DNA of 27,249 nucleotides from Phaeoceros laevis (Eukaryota > Anthocerotophyta > Anthocerotopsida > Notothyladales), in NCBI GenBank assembly GCA_049999765.1, contig JBNGIQ010009543.1:1-27249 (forward strand), in the 5' to 3' direction. Shown piece by piece: positions 1 to 9,540 of this stretch (positions are counted from its first letter, which is position 1; each line of letters opens with the position of its first letter). A program made the translations under genes and the position numbers. The notes under the pieces were generated by a model. That model searched no databases and was not told where the DNA came from. It was given only the letters and a program-made list of their open reading frames with translations.

Positions 1-35
1 TATAAACTGGATTAGGGCAAAGCCCTATTCTAACA
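1..35 (-). repeat. 3' LTR of copia copy 1, first 35 bp only
   Basis: Identical to the outer end of the 5' LTR at 6630-6664, starting with TGTTAG on the minus strand. It includes a short hairpin, TAGGGC-TTT-GCCCTA. The rest of the LTR and the left target-site duplication are outside the window, so the LTR pair cannot be used to date the insertion. Confidence 0.85.
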
Positions 36-43
36 CTCCCACT
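36..43 (-). other. Polypurine tract of copia copy 1
   Basis: Minus-strand AGTGGGAG directly abuts the first base of the 3' LTR. This is the expected position for the plus-strand primer of reverse transcription. Copia copy 2 has the near-identical GAGTGGGAG in the same place, so the elements are related. Confidence 0.75.
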
Positions 44-84
44 TGCTCGACACTTCACGCCCGCCGGCAGCCTCCGCAGGAAAG

Positions 85-426
85 ATGGATCCTGGTCAAA
101 TGTATGCGGTTTGGATCTGGATGGCCTGCCTTCTGCTTGTCGCCGTGATCATAGCTGAGCTCGAGAGAGTCTGCTCCGCATCACGCCACCACCGTCCTCC
201 TCCAGATTGCCTGAGTGAGGACGAGATTCGCCGCCGTCTTCGCGCGCTCCACACCAAACTGAGGGAGTCCAGGGGTCTTGCACCTCCTGACCTTGAAGGC
301 TTGCAGCGCCTCCCACAGTTTTCCCGATGTCCAGAGCTGAACATGTTGTTAGAGCAGGCAGAGATCAGTCGGGATGGCAGCTTGATGCTTCGTTACTCTC
401 CATGGTCCCGTGAGGATCCTGAGTGA
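85..426 (+). CDS. Antisense ORF with a membrane segment between pol and 3' LTR of copia copy 1
   Basis: An ATG-started frame of 113 codons runs against the direction of the retrotransposon, in the space between the pol stop (475) and the polypurine tract. Residues about 6-26 are hydrophobic (WIWMACLLLVAVIIAEL) and would form one transmembrane helix or signal anchor. The remainder is charged, rich in Arg, Glu and Leu, and could be helical. I do not recognise the family. It may be a piece of host gene picked up by the element or a true accessory antisense ORF; some plant LTR elements carry antisense ORFs here. No codon or expression evidence is available, so it could also be a chance frame. Confidence 0.4.
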   Translation: MDPGQMYAVWIWMACLLLVAVIIAELERVCSASRHHRPPPDCLSEDEIRRRLRALHTKLRESRGLAPPDLEGLQRLPQFSRCPELNMLLEQAEISRDGSLMLRYSPWSREDPE

Positions 427-474
427 GCTGGAATCCCTGCAAAACAAACAGCGTGCACCCATCCTACTGTGCAG

Positions 475-2550
475 CTACCCCGGTGAGGTGTTACCCTGAC
501 CAAAGTTTGGTGTGTCCGTGAGGCCGAGGCCGGTGCAGTGCTTGTCGTGCTTGTCTCGTGAGAGCGGCTTTGTAAATATGTCCGCTGTGTTATCATCTAT
601 GGGGACATACTCTAGGTGGATATGTCTATCTCCTATTGCTTGCCTAATGAAATGAAACCTAACATCTATGTGCCTTGCGCGTGCGTGCATGACCGGATTC
701 CGAGACAACGCGATGGCGGACTGATTGTCACAGAATATGGTGGTCGACTCAGGTTGTGTCATCCCGATGGAGTCTAGCAAAGCTCTCGCATGCAACACTT
801 CTTGTGTGGCCGACGTGGTTGCTATGTACTCTGCCTCAGTGGAGGACAGAGCAACAATTTGCTGTCTCTTACAGGTCCAGGAAATGGTGCTCCCACTTAA
901 GATTACACAGTAAGCTTGCCTGATGAAATGAAACCTAACATCTATGTGCCTTGTGCGTGCGTGCATGACCGGATTCCGAGACAACGCGATGGCGGACTGA
1001 TTGTCACAGAATATGATGGTCGGCTCAGGTTGTGTCATCCCGATGGAGTCCAGCAAAGCTCTCGCATGCAACACTTCTTGTGTGGCCGACGTGGCTGCTA
1101 TGTACTCTGCCTCAGTGGAGGACAGAGCAACAATTTGCTGTCTCTTACAGGTCCAGGAAATGGTGCTCCCACTTAAGATTACACAGTAAGCTTGCCTGAT
1201 GAAATGAAACCTAACATCTATGTGCCTTGTGCGTGCGTGCATGACCAGATTCCGAGACAACGCGATGGCGGACTGATTGTCACAGAATATGGTGGTCGGC
1301 TCAGGTTGTGTCATCCCGATGGAGTCCAGCAAAGCTCTCGCATGCAACACTTCTTGTGTGGCCGACGTGGCTGCTATATACTCTGCCTCAGTGGAGGACA
1401 GAGCAACAATTTGCTGTCTCTTACAGGTCCAGGAAATGGTGCTCCCACTTAAGATCACACAGTAAGCCGTGACAGATTTGCGAGTATTCTTGTCTCCTGC
1501 CCAGTCCGCATCAGTGAAACAGATTAGAGTAGGTGGTATCTTGCCTGGCTGGTGCTTGTACAGGAGGCCGAGCTTTGGATGCAGCTTCAGGTATCTCAGT
1601 GCTCGCTTTGCCTTTGTCCAGTGTGGTGGTCCAGGATTTGAAATGTGCTTGGAGATGTTGTGAGACGACAGAGCAAGCTCCGGCCTCGTCCAGCCACTCA
1701 GCCAGACTAGGCAGCCGGCTAGTTGGCCGTAGGGTACCCCTAACATCTCCTGCCTCTCCTTGTCTGTTGTAGGTGCCCGGTCCACTGAGGAAAAATCTCC
1801 CACTGCGAGCGGTGTACTTACAGGCTTGCTGTCCTTCATACCGAACTTCTCCAGGAGCCTATACACATAATGCTCCTGGTGGATGAAGATACTCGAGTCA
1901 ACAAGGTTGACGATCGCTTGCACTCCTAGGAAGAACTTGACCATGCCCAGGTCTGTCATTTTGAATTCTGAGGACAAGATGTCCTTCACTCTCTGCATTA
2001 TCTTTGGTCCACTTGCAAAGATTAGAGTATCATCAACGTATAGTGCAAGGTAAGCCACCGCATCCCCTTCTCTTAAAATGTAAACATTTCCATCTGCTGG
2101 AAATTGTACAAATCCTGACTTGATCAAATACTCATGGATGCGATTGTACCAGGCTCGTGGTGACTGCTTCGGGCTGTACAACGTCTTTCGTAGCTTGCAA
2201 TAGTGATTTGGGTGTGTCTTGTTGACATAGCCCTCCGGCTGCTCCATGTACACTTCTTCTTCCAGGGTACCATTCAAAAAGGCGGTTTGTACATCCATTT
2301 GGTGCACCTGCATTCTCATTTGTGCAGCAACAGCTAGCAGTGCCCTTACAGAGGTAGACTTCACAACTGGAGAGAAGATCTCGTTATAGTCGAGGCCTTC
2401 TCGTTGTGAGAACCCCCGCACCACTAACCTTGCTTTGAAACGAGCTGTGCTCCCGTCAGGATGGAGTTTCCGCTTGAAGACCCATTTGCAAGTAATGGGT
2501 TGTCTGCCTGGAGGAAGAGGGCGCAGCTGCCAAGTGTTGTTGTCGAGCAA
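475..2550 (-). pseudogene. Copia copy 1 pol, C-terminal part: reverse transcriptase and triplicated RNase H
   Basis: This 691-codon open stretch continues the frame of the upstream gag-integrase part after a single TAG at 2562-2560; the TTG at 2550 is only where the open frame restarts. RT signatures are CKWVFKRK (about residues 21-28), the first catalytic Asp in QMDVQTAFLNG (residue 85) and the YVDD box (171-174). The usual YGLKQ is YSPKQ here. RNase H begins with FTDADWAGD; its following 92 residues (362-453) are repeated two more times before the frame resumes into LEYV and ADIFTKPL. It ends with TAG at 475-477. Product in a functional element: synthesis of the element's cDNA and removal of RNA from the hybrid inside the particle. 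Confidence 0.88.
640..1467 (-). repeat. Three tandem 276-bp units inside the RNase H coding region
   Basis: Units at 1192-1467, 916-1191 and 640-915 follow each other without gaps. Each is 276 bp (92 codons), so the frame is preserved. By eye, adjacent units differ at about 4 and 6 positions. Each unit starts with AYCVILSG and ends with FHFIRQ, and each repeats the catalytic Glu of LSSTEAEY, the Asp of FCDNQSAI and the Asp of HIDVRFHF. The first catalytic Asp (FTDADW) is not repeated. The join has only about 2 bp (GC) of shared sequence, which suggests microhomology or slippage-type duplication. Confidence 0.95.
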
Positions 2551-2559
2551 TGACTGGTA

Positions 2560-5430
2560 CTATGAATCAATGGCAGCCTGCCAGTCTTTGTGATCCGGTG
2601 AGGTCAAAGCTTCACGATAGGATGCTGGTTCACCCAAATCTTGTGCGGCCATCAAAGCTTGCGCCAGGAGAGCTTTGTGAGATAAATTTGCAGTCGGGGT
2701 AGACTCCTCCAAGTCAGTCATGCTTCCATGTGTTTCTTCGGCAGCAGGTAAGACCTCGTGTACTTCTTCGACTGCTGGCAATACAACTGACCCCTTTCTC
2801 CCCCGTTTGACAGCAGGGCGAGAGAAAGTTGGTGACAGGGGTGGCTCCTTCCATTCAGCTGGAGATATAGTGTGGTGCCGGGCTGACCGTCGTGGTACTC
2901 CCACTGCAGCTGGAACGTAGACGGGCTCCTCAAACGCAGCCTCAGCAACCTCATTGTCACTGTCATCCTCGAAAAAGCTGACGTCTTCCGGAGGTAAGTC
3001 AGACTCTCCAACAGTGCCTTTCACTGCATTAGGGACGTTAGCAGATGGAGACGCGGGCTCATCATGATCCCCGTCATTGCTGTGAGAGTCACTATCACTG
3101 GCACTGTCGAATGAAAGCTGATTATTGTTCTGAACATTACTAGGCATGCTACTTGTGCTACTACTATTAGGAAAAATGTTTGTAGCTTGACTGTCTGACG
3201 AACTACTCTGTGCACTATTGTTCTCTGAAGTCTTTGAACATGACTCCAAAACATGGTGTTCGTCGAATATGAAATGCCGAGAGTAGCTGGTTTTCCGAGT
3301 CACAGGATCGAAAACTTTATATCCCTTGATGCCCTCCGTGTAGCCCACAAAGAGCAGTTTGCGTGCCTTATAGTCCATCTTCCGCCTAATCTGTGTAGGG
3401 ACATGGATATACACTGGTGAGCCAAAAACACGGAGGTGAGTTATTCGAGGCTTGTGACCTGTCCAACGCTGATATGGAGTCTCTCCAGTAAACGCTGATG
3501 TTGGTAATCTGTTCTGAATGTAGGTCACAGCTGAGACGGCCTCTGCCCAGTAACCTCGAGATAGCTGAGCCTGGTGGAGCATCGTCTTCGCACCTTCTTG
3601 TATGTACCGATTCTTTCTTTCTGAGAGAGGGTTCTGATCAGAAGAGTAAGCCACCGTAAACTGCCTTGCTATGCCTTCCTTCTCACAGTATGCCTTGAAA
3701 TCGCCAAGGGCCAGTTCACCAGCGTTATCACTTCTCAGGCTCTTCAGTTTATGACATGTATAACGCTCCGCATACTGTATGTACTTGACAAACATGTCTA
3801 AGGCCTGACTTTTATGTGACAGAAAATATGTCAGAGTATAGCGACTCCAATCATCTACAATGACCATGAAGTACTTGGCCCCACCGAACAAAGTGGTGGA
3901 CATGGGGCCACATAGGTCAGTATGTACGACTTCTAAGAGCTGTGTAGCTCGTGTGGCATCCTTATTGTTATGTGGCAGCTTATGGTGCTTGCCATACATG
4001 CAAGATTCACAAAAAACATCATCTGGGACTGACAGATCTAATTTATCTTTGTACAGTTCCGAGTTAGCTATGCTTTTGAGGCGCTGAAAATTTGTGTGCC
4101 CAAGTCGGCAATGCCACAGGAATGCTTCATCAGATGCAGAGATCCTCCTTGAAACGGCAGCTCGTGCACTTGGCCTCCCTTCATTCAACCTCCGAAGAGT
4201 GATGTCCAGCTTGTATAAGTCGTGAACAGGTGAGCCTAGAGCAATGGGGCTGCCATTGCCATCTCCCCCTTCGTCACTTACAACACAGGCCTCAGCTTGG
4301 AAACACACTCGAACCTTGTGCTGCTTACAGAGTTGGCGGATTGAAATAAGATTCTTCGCCATCTGGGGAACGTACAGCACGTCATCCAAGGTTAGAACGG
4401 TGCCTTTATGGAGAGTGACTTCGGCTGCACCTGAACCTTCGATCTTCAGGCCGTTGTCATCACCCAGCAGCACATACTGATGTGCTGGGCCTTGCTTGTA
4501 TGAGACGAAAGCAGCTTTGGAATTGCAAATGTGTGCAGACGCCACGGAGTCCAAGTACAACGCATGCTTGTCGCTAGCCGAGTGCACCAGGTACACCGCC
4601 AGAATGGAAAAACCTCTAGCCTTGGTAGCCGCATGAGCTTCGGGAGGTGCTGTCCGACGTGGTTCGCCAGCCTTCTTCTTGCGACATTCATGCTCATGGT
4701 GTCCAAGAAAAAGGCAATAATTGCAGTTACCCTTCTTCCGTGGCGAAGGTGAGCTCCCCCATGTTTTATTGTCAGCTGGCTTCTTGGACTGCCACGGTGG
4801 TCGGCCGCCTTGAAAACAGCCTCGTCCTCTCCCTCTTGCGGCAAAAAGGACTCGATTGTTGCTGTTGCCTGAGGATGAAGATGCTCCTCGAGTGGTCTTA
4901 TGCAAAGACTCCTCCTCCAGCAATGCACCGATGATCTCTGACAAGGTGACAGTCATTGTACCTGCAGGGGCTGCTGACGCCGCGCGTAGGGTTGAATTCT
5001 GAGTGCTGACAAAAGTTCTGTACCTCTCTGGCAGAGACATGAGGAGGGCGCATGCTGCTTGGACCTCCGTGACCTTAGTGCCGGCCGCCGCCAGCCGCTG
5101 TCTCAAATGGCGAAACTGCTGGATGTGCGCTTCGACGGTCTTGGAATCCTTCATGTGCTGATTCCAGAAGAGGCGGCTGGCTGAGACGAGCGAGGTCGAA
5201 TTCGTGGTGGCGAACACTTGATGCAAAGACGCCGACGCTTGGGCTGTGGTCTCCGCATCGTCGACGTGGTGCATCATGGAGGTGTCCAGCGCTGACTGGA
5301 GCAGAGCTCGTGCACGCAGGTCGGTTTTCACCCATTTGGCGATGTCGTTAGGGGCCGCCGTCGAAGGTGGCTTGGGAGTTGCGCCAGAGGCCACATCCCA
5401 CAGGTCTTCTAATTGGAGAAGCACCTTCAC
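2560..5430 (-). pseudogene. Copia copy 1 gag, protease and integrase part of the polyprotein
   Basis: A 957-codon open stretch between two in-frame TAGs (5436-5434 and 2562-2560). Landmarks by residue from 5430: Gag core (UBN2/retrotran-gag type) 1-180; CCHC zinc knuckle CNYCLFLGHHEHEC at about 236-249; protease site LDSVA at 293-297, where family members have D-[ST]-G, so the glycine is replaced by Val; integrase HHCC zinc site (H440, H445, C474, C477); catalytic D504 (HTDLC), D568 (LRSDNAGE) and E604 (SERKN), all present; an acidic, Ser-rich linker; then the start of RT. The altered protease and the TAG codons make autonomous activity unlikely. The GTG at 5430 is only the first possible start after the TAG and is not the real gag start. 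Confidence 0.9.
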
Positions 5431-5433
5431 CCT

Positions 5434-5661
5434 CTACAGCCAGACATCGTAGCTGGAGCCGTCGAACCGATCTCGGTCCTTGAAATCTAACCTGATGTTC
5501 GTCACCATTGTTGCAGCCGGTGGATTACCCGCCATCACTATGAAAGGTTTCTTCTTCCGTTCAGGTGAGACCGAACGGACCTTCCTCCTTGCTCGAGGAT
5601 CTTTTACAGGTTTGCTGCCTGTAGGTTCTTGTGACTTCCCTCGACGGCGTCTAGAAAACAT
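5434..5661 (-). pseudogene. Copia copy 1 gag N-terminus, ended by in-frame TAG
   Basis: ATG at 5661 opens 75 codons in the same frame as the main gag-pol part. It is Arg/Lys-rich up to residue 40. A second ATG (5535, MAGNPPAAT) lies just before the family motif FKDRDRFDGSSYDVWL, which corresponds to RERDRFGGGSDFDIWQ in copy 2. That alignment shows that the TAG at 5436-5434 interrupts a continuous Gag. The real start may be either ATG; 5535 gives the length usual for copia Gag. Confidence 0.8.
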
Positions 5662-6397
5662 TCGGCGGTCGACTCCACATACTGCTCCAGCAAGGTGTCT
5701 TGAGATACATCCACTATTTCAGGCTCAGGTATTAGGTTGACAGATCTGCTCTCCCCCAGCTTGTGCAAGAGAAGGAGTTTGACAATTTGTGTATTGACGG
5801 ACTGCTGATCCTTGCGCAAATTGGAGACCTGGTGGGACAAGTTGGCAATTGCCTGATGTACTTGTGAAACTTCTATCTTCAGATCTTTAAACGAGTCTAG
5901 GAGATCTGGTAACTTAAGTCTACAGTAGGAAGACAGAGAGTATACAAGTGAAAGGGACTCTGATGCTTGCTGTGCAGGGTAAGTGGTAGGATAATTTGAG
6001 CAGTTTGCTCTTGTGGGTGTGTAGTTGTTGCAACAAGGTGGTGGTGAATGTCGAACAAACCTATGTTGTGGTGTGTGACAAAACCCTCTACCGCATGAGG
6101 ACCCTGGAGCATGACAATGAGCACCTGGGCACCTTCTCTGAGGCATTGGTGCGCTTCAGGAATCAAGACCTGGTGCTACGCTTCATCAAGACTCGCACTC
6201 TCTTTTTCATGGGGAAAGAGAACGCTGGCTTGTCCTCTGGAGTGTCATGACAAAGAAGGAAAGAGTGCAAATGTTGGAAGACTGCAGGATCGTTCCTTGA
6301 GACACCTTGTGCAACTTGGAACGCCAAGTCTGGGTTCATTAATATAAGCAGGTAAGCAAAGCGCCCAAAGCTAGGATCCATGACACTGGTATCCATA
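5662..6397 (-). other. Leader of copia copy 1, with coding-like frames on both strands
   Basis: This 736-bp stretch lies between the primer-binding site and gag, long for a copia leader. On the minus strand a 180-codon frame (6146-5604, another frame than gag) includes a helical, coiled-coil-like part around LPDLLDSFKDLKIEVSQVHQ. On the plus strand the frame 5996-6250 contains TLEHDNEHLGTFSEALVRF and following basic and aromatic residues that look like real coding sequence. I recognise neither. One of the two is probably a shadow. The plus-strand one, together with the antisense ORF at the other end, suggests captured host sequence. Confidence 0.4.
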
Positions 6398-6409
6398 GCT
6401 CTGATACCA
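6398..6409 (-). other. Primer-binding site of copia copy 1
   Basis: Minus-strand TGGTATCAGAGC is the standard plant copia primer-binding site, complementary to the 3' part of initiator methionine tRNA. It directly follows the 5' LTR. Copy 2 has the same 12 bases at 20732-20743. Confidence 0.9.
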
Positions 6410-6664
6410 TATTAAGACATGAACTAGGATCGGCCGAACCGGAGCGAGAGGTGTGCGGGACAAGAAACACTTATCTATTATGCTGTGTCCGTCGACCTTT
6501 GTGATCGCACGACCAGGAAACCGGTACGGTAGTTAGCCGGTACACGGCAGTTGGCCGTTAGCCTGTCCATGTGATTAGGGTAGCGTTTCATATCTATGCA
6601 AACCCTAAACGCATGTTTAAGTGTTCGAGTATAAACTGGATTAGGGCAAAGCCCTATTCTAACA
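6410..6664 (-). repeat. 5' LTR of copia copy 1
   Basis: About 255 bp, from TGTTAG (complement of 6664) to the base before the primer-binding site. The inner end reads TTAATA rather than the canonical CA, so that boundary is uncertain by a few bases or has mutated. The first 35 bp match the left window end exactly. Confidence 0.8.
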
Positions 6665-6743
6665 ATAATTTGAGATAATGTCAAGGGAGTCAGGCGGTTA
6701 CCACGGCTGGCTGTTAGCATGCCACATACTTCTTGTGTAATAA

Positions 6744-7362
6744 TCGTATATTAAGTTAGATTTCTCTCAGGAACCCATTCTTCGGGTGGTATCTAGCGCT
6801 GAAGAACCTCTTGAACTTCATTTCCATGGTGCTAGATTTTTGCAGCTACAAGTATCATTGGGTGTTTTGAGAGTTGATATCGAGTCATCTATCTTGAAGG
6901 TTTTGGTAGAAGCTGTGAATTTTATTTTCAACTTGCCTTTTTTTTGAATGTGGATCACATCTCCGTGACGGCTGAACTGAAAGCTTGGAGAGAAGCTTTT
7001 TTGATGACCCGTAACAAGTTCAACTTTAGAGGTTCTTTGTCAAAAGGCCTTATTATTTGGAGGGGGGCAGCGCTTTGTTCATTTACTCAATGATAGTTCT
7101 TGCTCTACCCCTCCTAACAAGTGGAAGAAGCTCTTTGATACGTTACAGTTTTGGATTGTTTGTGTCCTTTCAAAGGAAATTTTGGATAGCAATCTATTTT
7201 ATTACAGCAAAGACAAAATTGTCTTTTGTGGTTATGAGATTCTTAGAAGATGCTTGTATGTGCTAATAGAGAGGTTCGTAGTGCGTAGGAGTGGTAGGCT
7301 TTTGTTGACTAAAGAAACTAATAGCTCAGACTAGGAGGATCAGGTGTTGTGGCGCCTACTCT
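6744..7362 (+). pseudogene. Coding-like segment of unknown protein, frame-shifted at homopolymers
   Basis: Three consecutive open stretches join into one plausible protein segment of roughly 200 residues if two homopolymer runs are miscounted: T8 at 6938-6945 and G6 at 7062-7067. Parts read KLDFSQEPILRVVSSAEE, then ISVTAELKAWREAF, then KWKKLFDTLQFWIVCV and FCGYEILRRCLYVLIERF. An in-frame TAG (7332-7334) follows TKETNSSD, and the frame continues EDQVLWRLL to TAA at about 7362. The stretch stops 50 bp before the assembly gap. It may be an exon or part of an uncharacterised transposon. I recognise no family; the copia copy 1 insertion is only 80 bp upstream. Confidence 0.4.
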
Positions 7363-7413
7363 AATATTACTAATGACAGGAGGTGGAAATTTTTGTTGCA
7401 CCGTCTTGAACGA

Positions 7414-7513
7414 NNNNNNNNNNNNNNNNNNNNNNNNNNNNNNNNNNNNNNNNNNNNNNNNNNNNNNNNNNNNNNNNNNNNNNNNNNNNNNNNNNNNNNN
7501 NNNNNNNNNNNNN
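7414..7513. other. Assembly gap, 100 N
   Basis: Exactly 100 unknown bases, typical of a scaffold gap of unspecified size. Frames that appear to cross it are meaningless. Confidence 1.
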
Positions 7514-7931
7514 GAGCTCAACAAGAGAATTAAGTAGACATGATATAGTTTTCATAATTTTGTGGGTGCAGTTGTTTATGTTTGTGACTTCTACTCAACA
7601 AGTGGCTACTGTAGTTTCTTGCTTCTTTTGGGTATAATTTTCCATGTTCCGAATCCAGCCCTGCTTGAGGCAAGCTAACAGCAAAAACGAGGTTGGTGTC
7701 AACTAAACATCTGACAAGCTGGATGTTGGCCTAACCTCGAACCACAACTCAACACTCAGAGACCTCAATCACGGGTTAGGCTTGTGAACAACTGTGGCAT
7801 TTTTCCTGTGCTGTTTCTCGAGGTGCTCGATGTTGCACCCGTTCCAGGTATCATCTCGATTATCTTTTAACTTGGCATCGTAATTCTCAGTCAACCGCTG
7901 AATCGTTTCAGGTGTCCATTTCTAAATCCTG
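7514..7931. other. Spacer without recognisable gene
   Basis: AT-rich at first, with stops in all frames longer than a few tens of codons. It may hold the 3' UTR or last exon of the minus-strand gene that ends near 7932. No RNA gene or repeat was seen. Confidence 0.4.
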
Positions 7932-9045
7932 TCACCCAACAACACTCGAAGCATGCCTTCCACAAACAAGTATGTCCCGGCTGCACCAATGCCACATGCG
8001 AAGGTATGAGGTAGGAAACTGCTGCCAGATGTGTACCACACGTTGTACAAGTAACCTTGCCACAAGGTGCTTGCCTGTTGGCAATGTTTCTACTGTTCCG
8101 TATGGTCCAGATTTCCGCAGTTCTTTACAAGATGCCAAGCTCTGGCGTAATGTTGCCTCTGAAAGACCTAGGTTGGAGGCTAGCAGCTTATCCATGCTAT
8201 CCCTCTCAATGTCGTCTTTTGGATTGATCTGAACTGTACCATATAGATGTATTGCAGCTACACAGTAGATCTCTGATCCAATGACAATGAGATGCACAGG
8301 TTTCACTCGTCCACTTTCCAAATTCGACAAGGCGTGATGCACACCATATGTTGCTAACTGCCACAAGGCTCCACCCGGCCCATCCCAATCTACTGTGCCT
8401 ATGGATGCAGATTTTGTGTCTACCACAGCCACTGTGCATAGCTGCTCCAATTCCTTTGAAGCAACTTCTTTGTCCTTCACATAGCAGGCAAAGTCCACAG
8501 CCCCACTATGTAAGTTGGTTCGGTCTTCATGCACCACAGTAGCCTCGCGAAAGCTTCCTTCAGAATCCTGGAAAGTCATAGACAAATTTCGTTTCACTCC
8601 TGCTTCCTCATCACTAGCAGGATCCTCCAACTTGAGTGGTTCCAGAAACTGTAGATAGCTACTACCCATCTCCACAGTCAGTTTTTTGTAAGCTGCAAAC
8701 AGACTTCCCACAACACAATGCCATTGTAATTCCTTTCTAGATATGGCGAATGTATCTGCCACACAATCCATAAGCGGCTGGATCACATGCCTCAGTAAGT
8801 AAGTGATAGTTTTCCCATCACAAAATCCTCTTGCAAACTTGTTTTCTCCCTCTTGGAATTCCTTTCGATCAAGTAATGAGAATTTTGCTTTGAAAATTGT
8901 CTCAGGGGCTCCAGGAAGATGGGGGAATCCCATCCAAACCACTGCTTGACTTCCGCTTCTTCGACGAAGTATCGTTTAAGGAAGCAGGACTATTTGCAGC
9001 TGCAATGGGTGGAGTGGCAGGACTTTTACTTGGCAGCGATGCCAT
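7932..9045 (-). CDS. Hypothetical protein with possible PD-(D/E)XK nuclease pattern, frame-shifted near the N-terminus
   Basis: The likely start is ATG at 9045, in a context of seven A residues, beginning MASLPSKSPATPP and carrying a basic SSKKRKSSS stretch that could be a nuclear signal. That frame ends after about 45 codons, but a 336-codon frame starts at once in the next phase. The two join smoothly if the G5 run at 8922-8926 has one base too many. In the long part, the order GAVDFACYV, then VAVVDTKSAS, then ALWQLATYGVHHA places D, DxK and QxxxY as in PD-(D/E)XK nucleases. This is motif reading only; overall similarity is unknown. The C-terminal 30 residues look atypical and may be read-through into an intron. 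It could be a transposon-borne or Crinkler-type nuclease domain, or an unrelated protein. Confidence 0.5.
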
Positions 9046-9129
9046 TTTTTTAACTAAGTGCATCAGCTATGGCGTTCTCGCGTGCTTATAGCGTCGCGAG
9101 ACATGCTTATTGTGGAGCGACTTATAACC

Positions 9130-9504
9130 CTAGTACCCTACATCATCACCTAAAAACCTACTCTGGCTTACATCCGAGACTTGCCTTGTAATTGTACCAT
9201 TTGCACTCAGCAACACGTTTGTTCCAGTTGCAATCACCAACACGTTCACACATAAAAATGGAGATGGAAATCCGATATCTCTCTCTCTCTTGAGAATTGT
9301 ATGCAAGCCTACAGAGGTAACTGTGGTTTCAGCATCATCCATGTCTTTAGACTCATCTTGCTACTCAGCTTTACCCTCACCATCTGGCGCTTCCCTCCCC
9401 TGTTCCTTGATCTCAGCACGGAACTCGAACACGTTCTTCCGCAATAGAATTACAAAGCCAGATGATGAGCTTCAAATTTTGAGACTTGTTGAGCTTGAAG
9501 CCAT
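9130..9504 (-). pseudogene. Decayed coding fragment of unknown family
   Basis: From ATG at 9504 (MASSSTSLKI) the frame is coding-like to the stop at 9130 but contains TGA at 9475-9473 and TAG at 9363-9361. Recognisable stretches are VFEFRAEIKEQGREAPDGEG, an acidic linker, and a hydrophobic beta-like part FLCVNVLVIATGTNVLLSA. It lies upstream of the putative nuclease gene on the same strand and starts with a similar Ser-rich leader, so the two may come from related or the same locus. No family is recognised. Confidence 0.35.
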
Positions 9505-9540
9505 GCCATAATGTTGGTCTCATTCAACGGTAAAACCTGA

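Larger units (their letters stand above)
1..6664 (-). mobile_element. Ty1/copia LTR retrotransposon, copy 1, cut by the left window edge
   Basis: On the minus strand the order is 5' LTR (about 6410-6664), primer-binding site (6398-6409), leader, gag-protease-integrase-RT-RNase H (5661 to 475), an extra 430-bp region, a polypurine tract (36-43) and the first 35 bp of the 3' LTR (35 to 1). The two LTR copies share the same 35 bases beginning TGTTAGAATAGG. Integrase precedes reverse transcriptase, which defines copia rather than gypsy. The right flank starts ataat (6665-6669); the matching target-site copy lies outside the window. The element is defective: two TAG codons interrupt gag-pol, the protease active-site glycine is changed, and part of RNase H is triplicated in frame. 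Both non-gag-pol regions carry coding-like frames on the opposite strand. Confidence 0.93.

Noticed and set aside
725-1465. Three evenly spaced plus-strand ORFs of 62 codons and others of 86 codons
   Set aside because: They are antisense shadows of the three 276-bp RNase H units; their spacing of 276 bp is explained by the tandem repeat.
640-1467. Tandem repeat considered as a CRISPR-like or satellite array
   Set aside because: Units are contiguous, too long and coding for RNase H in frame, with no spacers.
7318-7555. ORFs spanning the N run
   Set aside because: They exist only because unknown bases contain no stop codon.
8897-9091. Plus-strand ORF with hydrophobic part AAAMGGVAGLLLGS
   Set aside because: It is opposite to the N-terminus of the minus-strand putative nuclease gene, which has a better ATG and composition.
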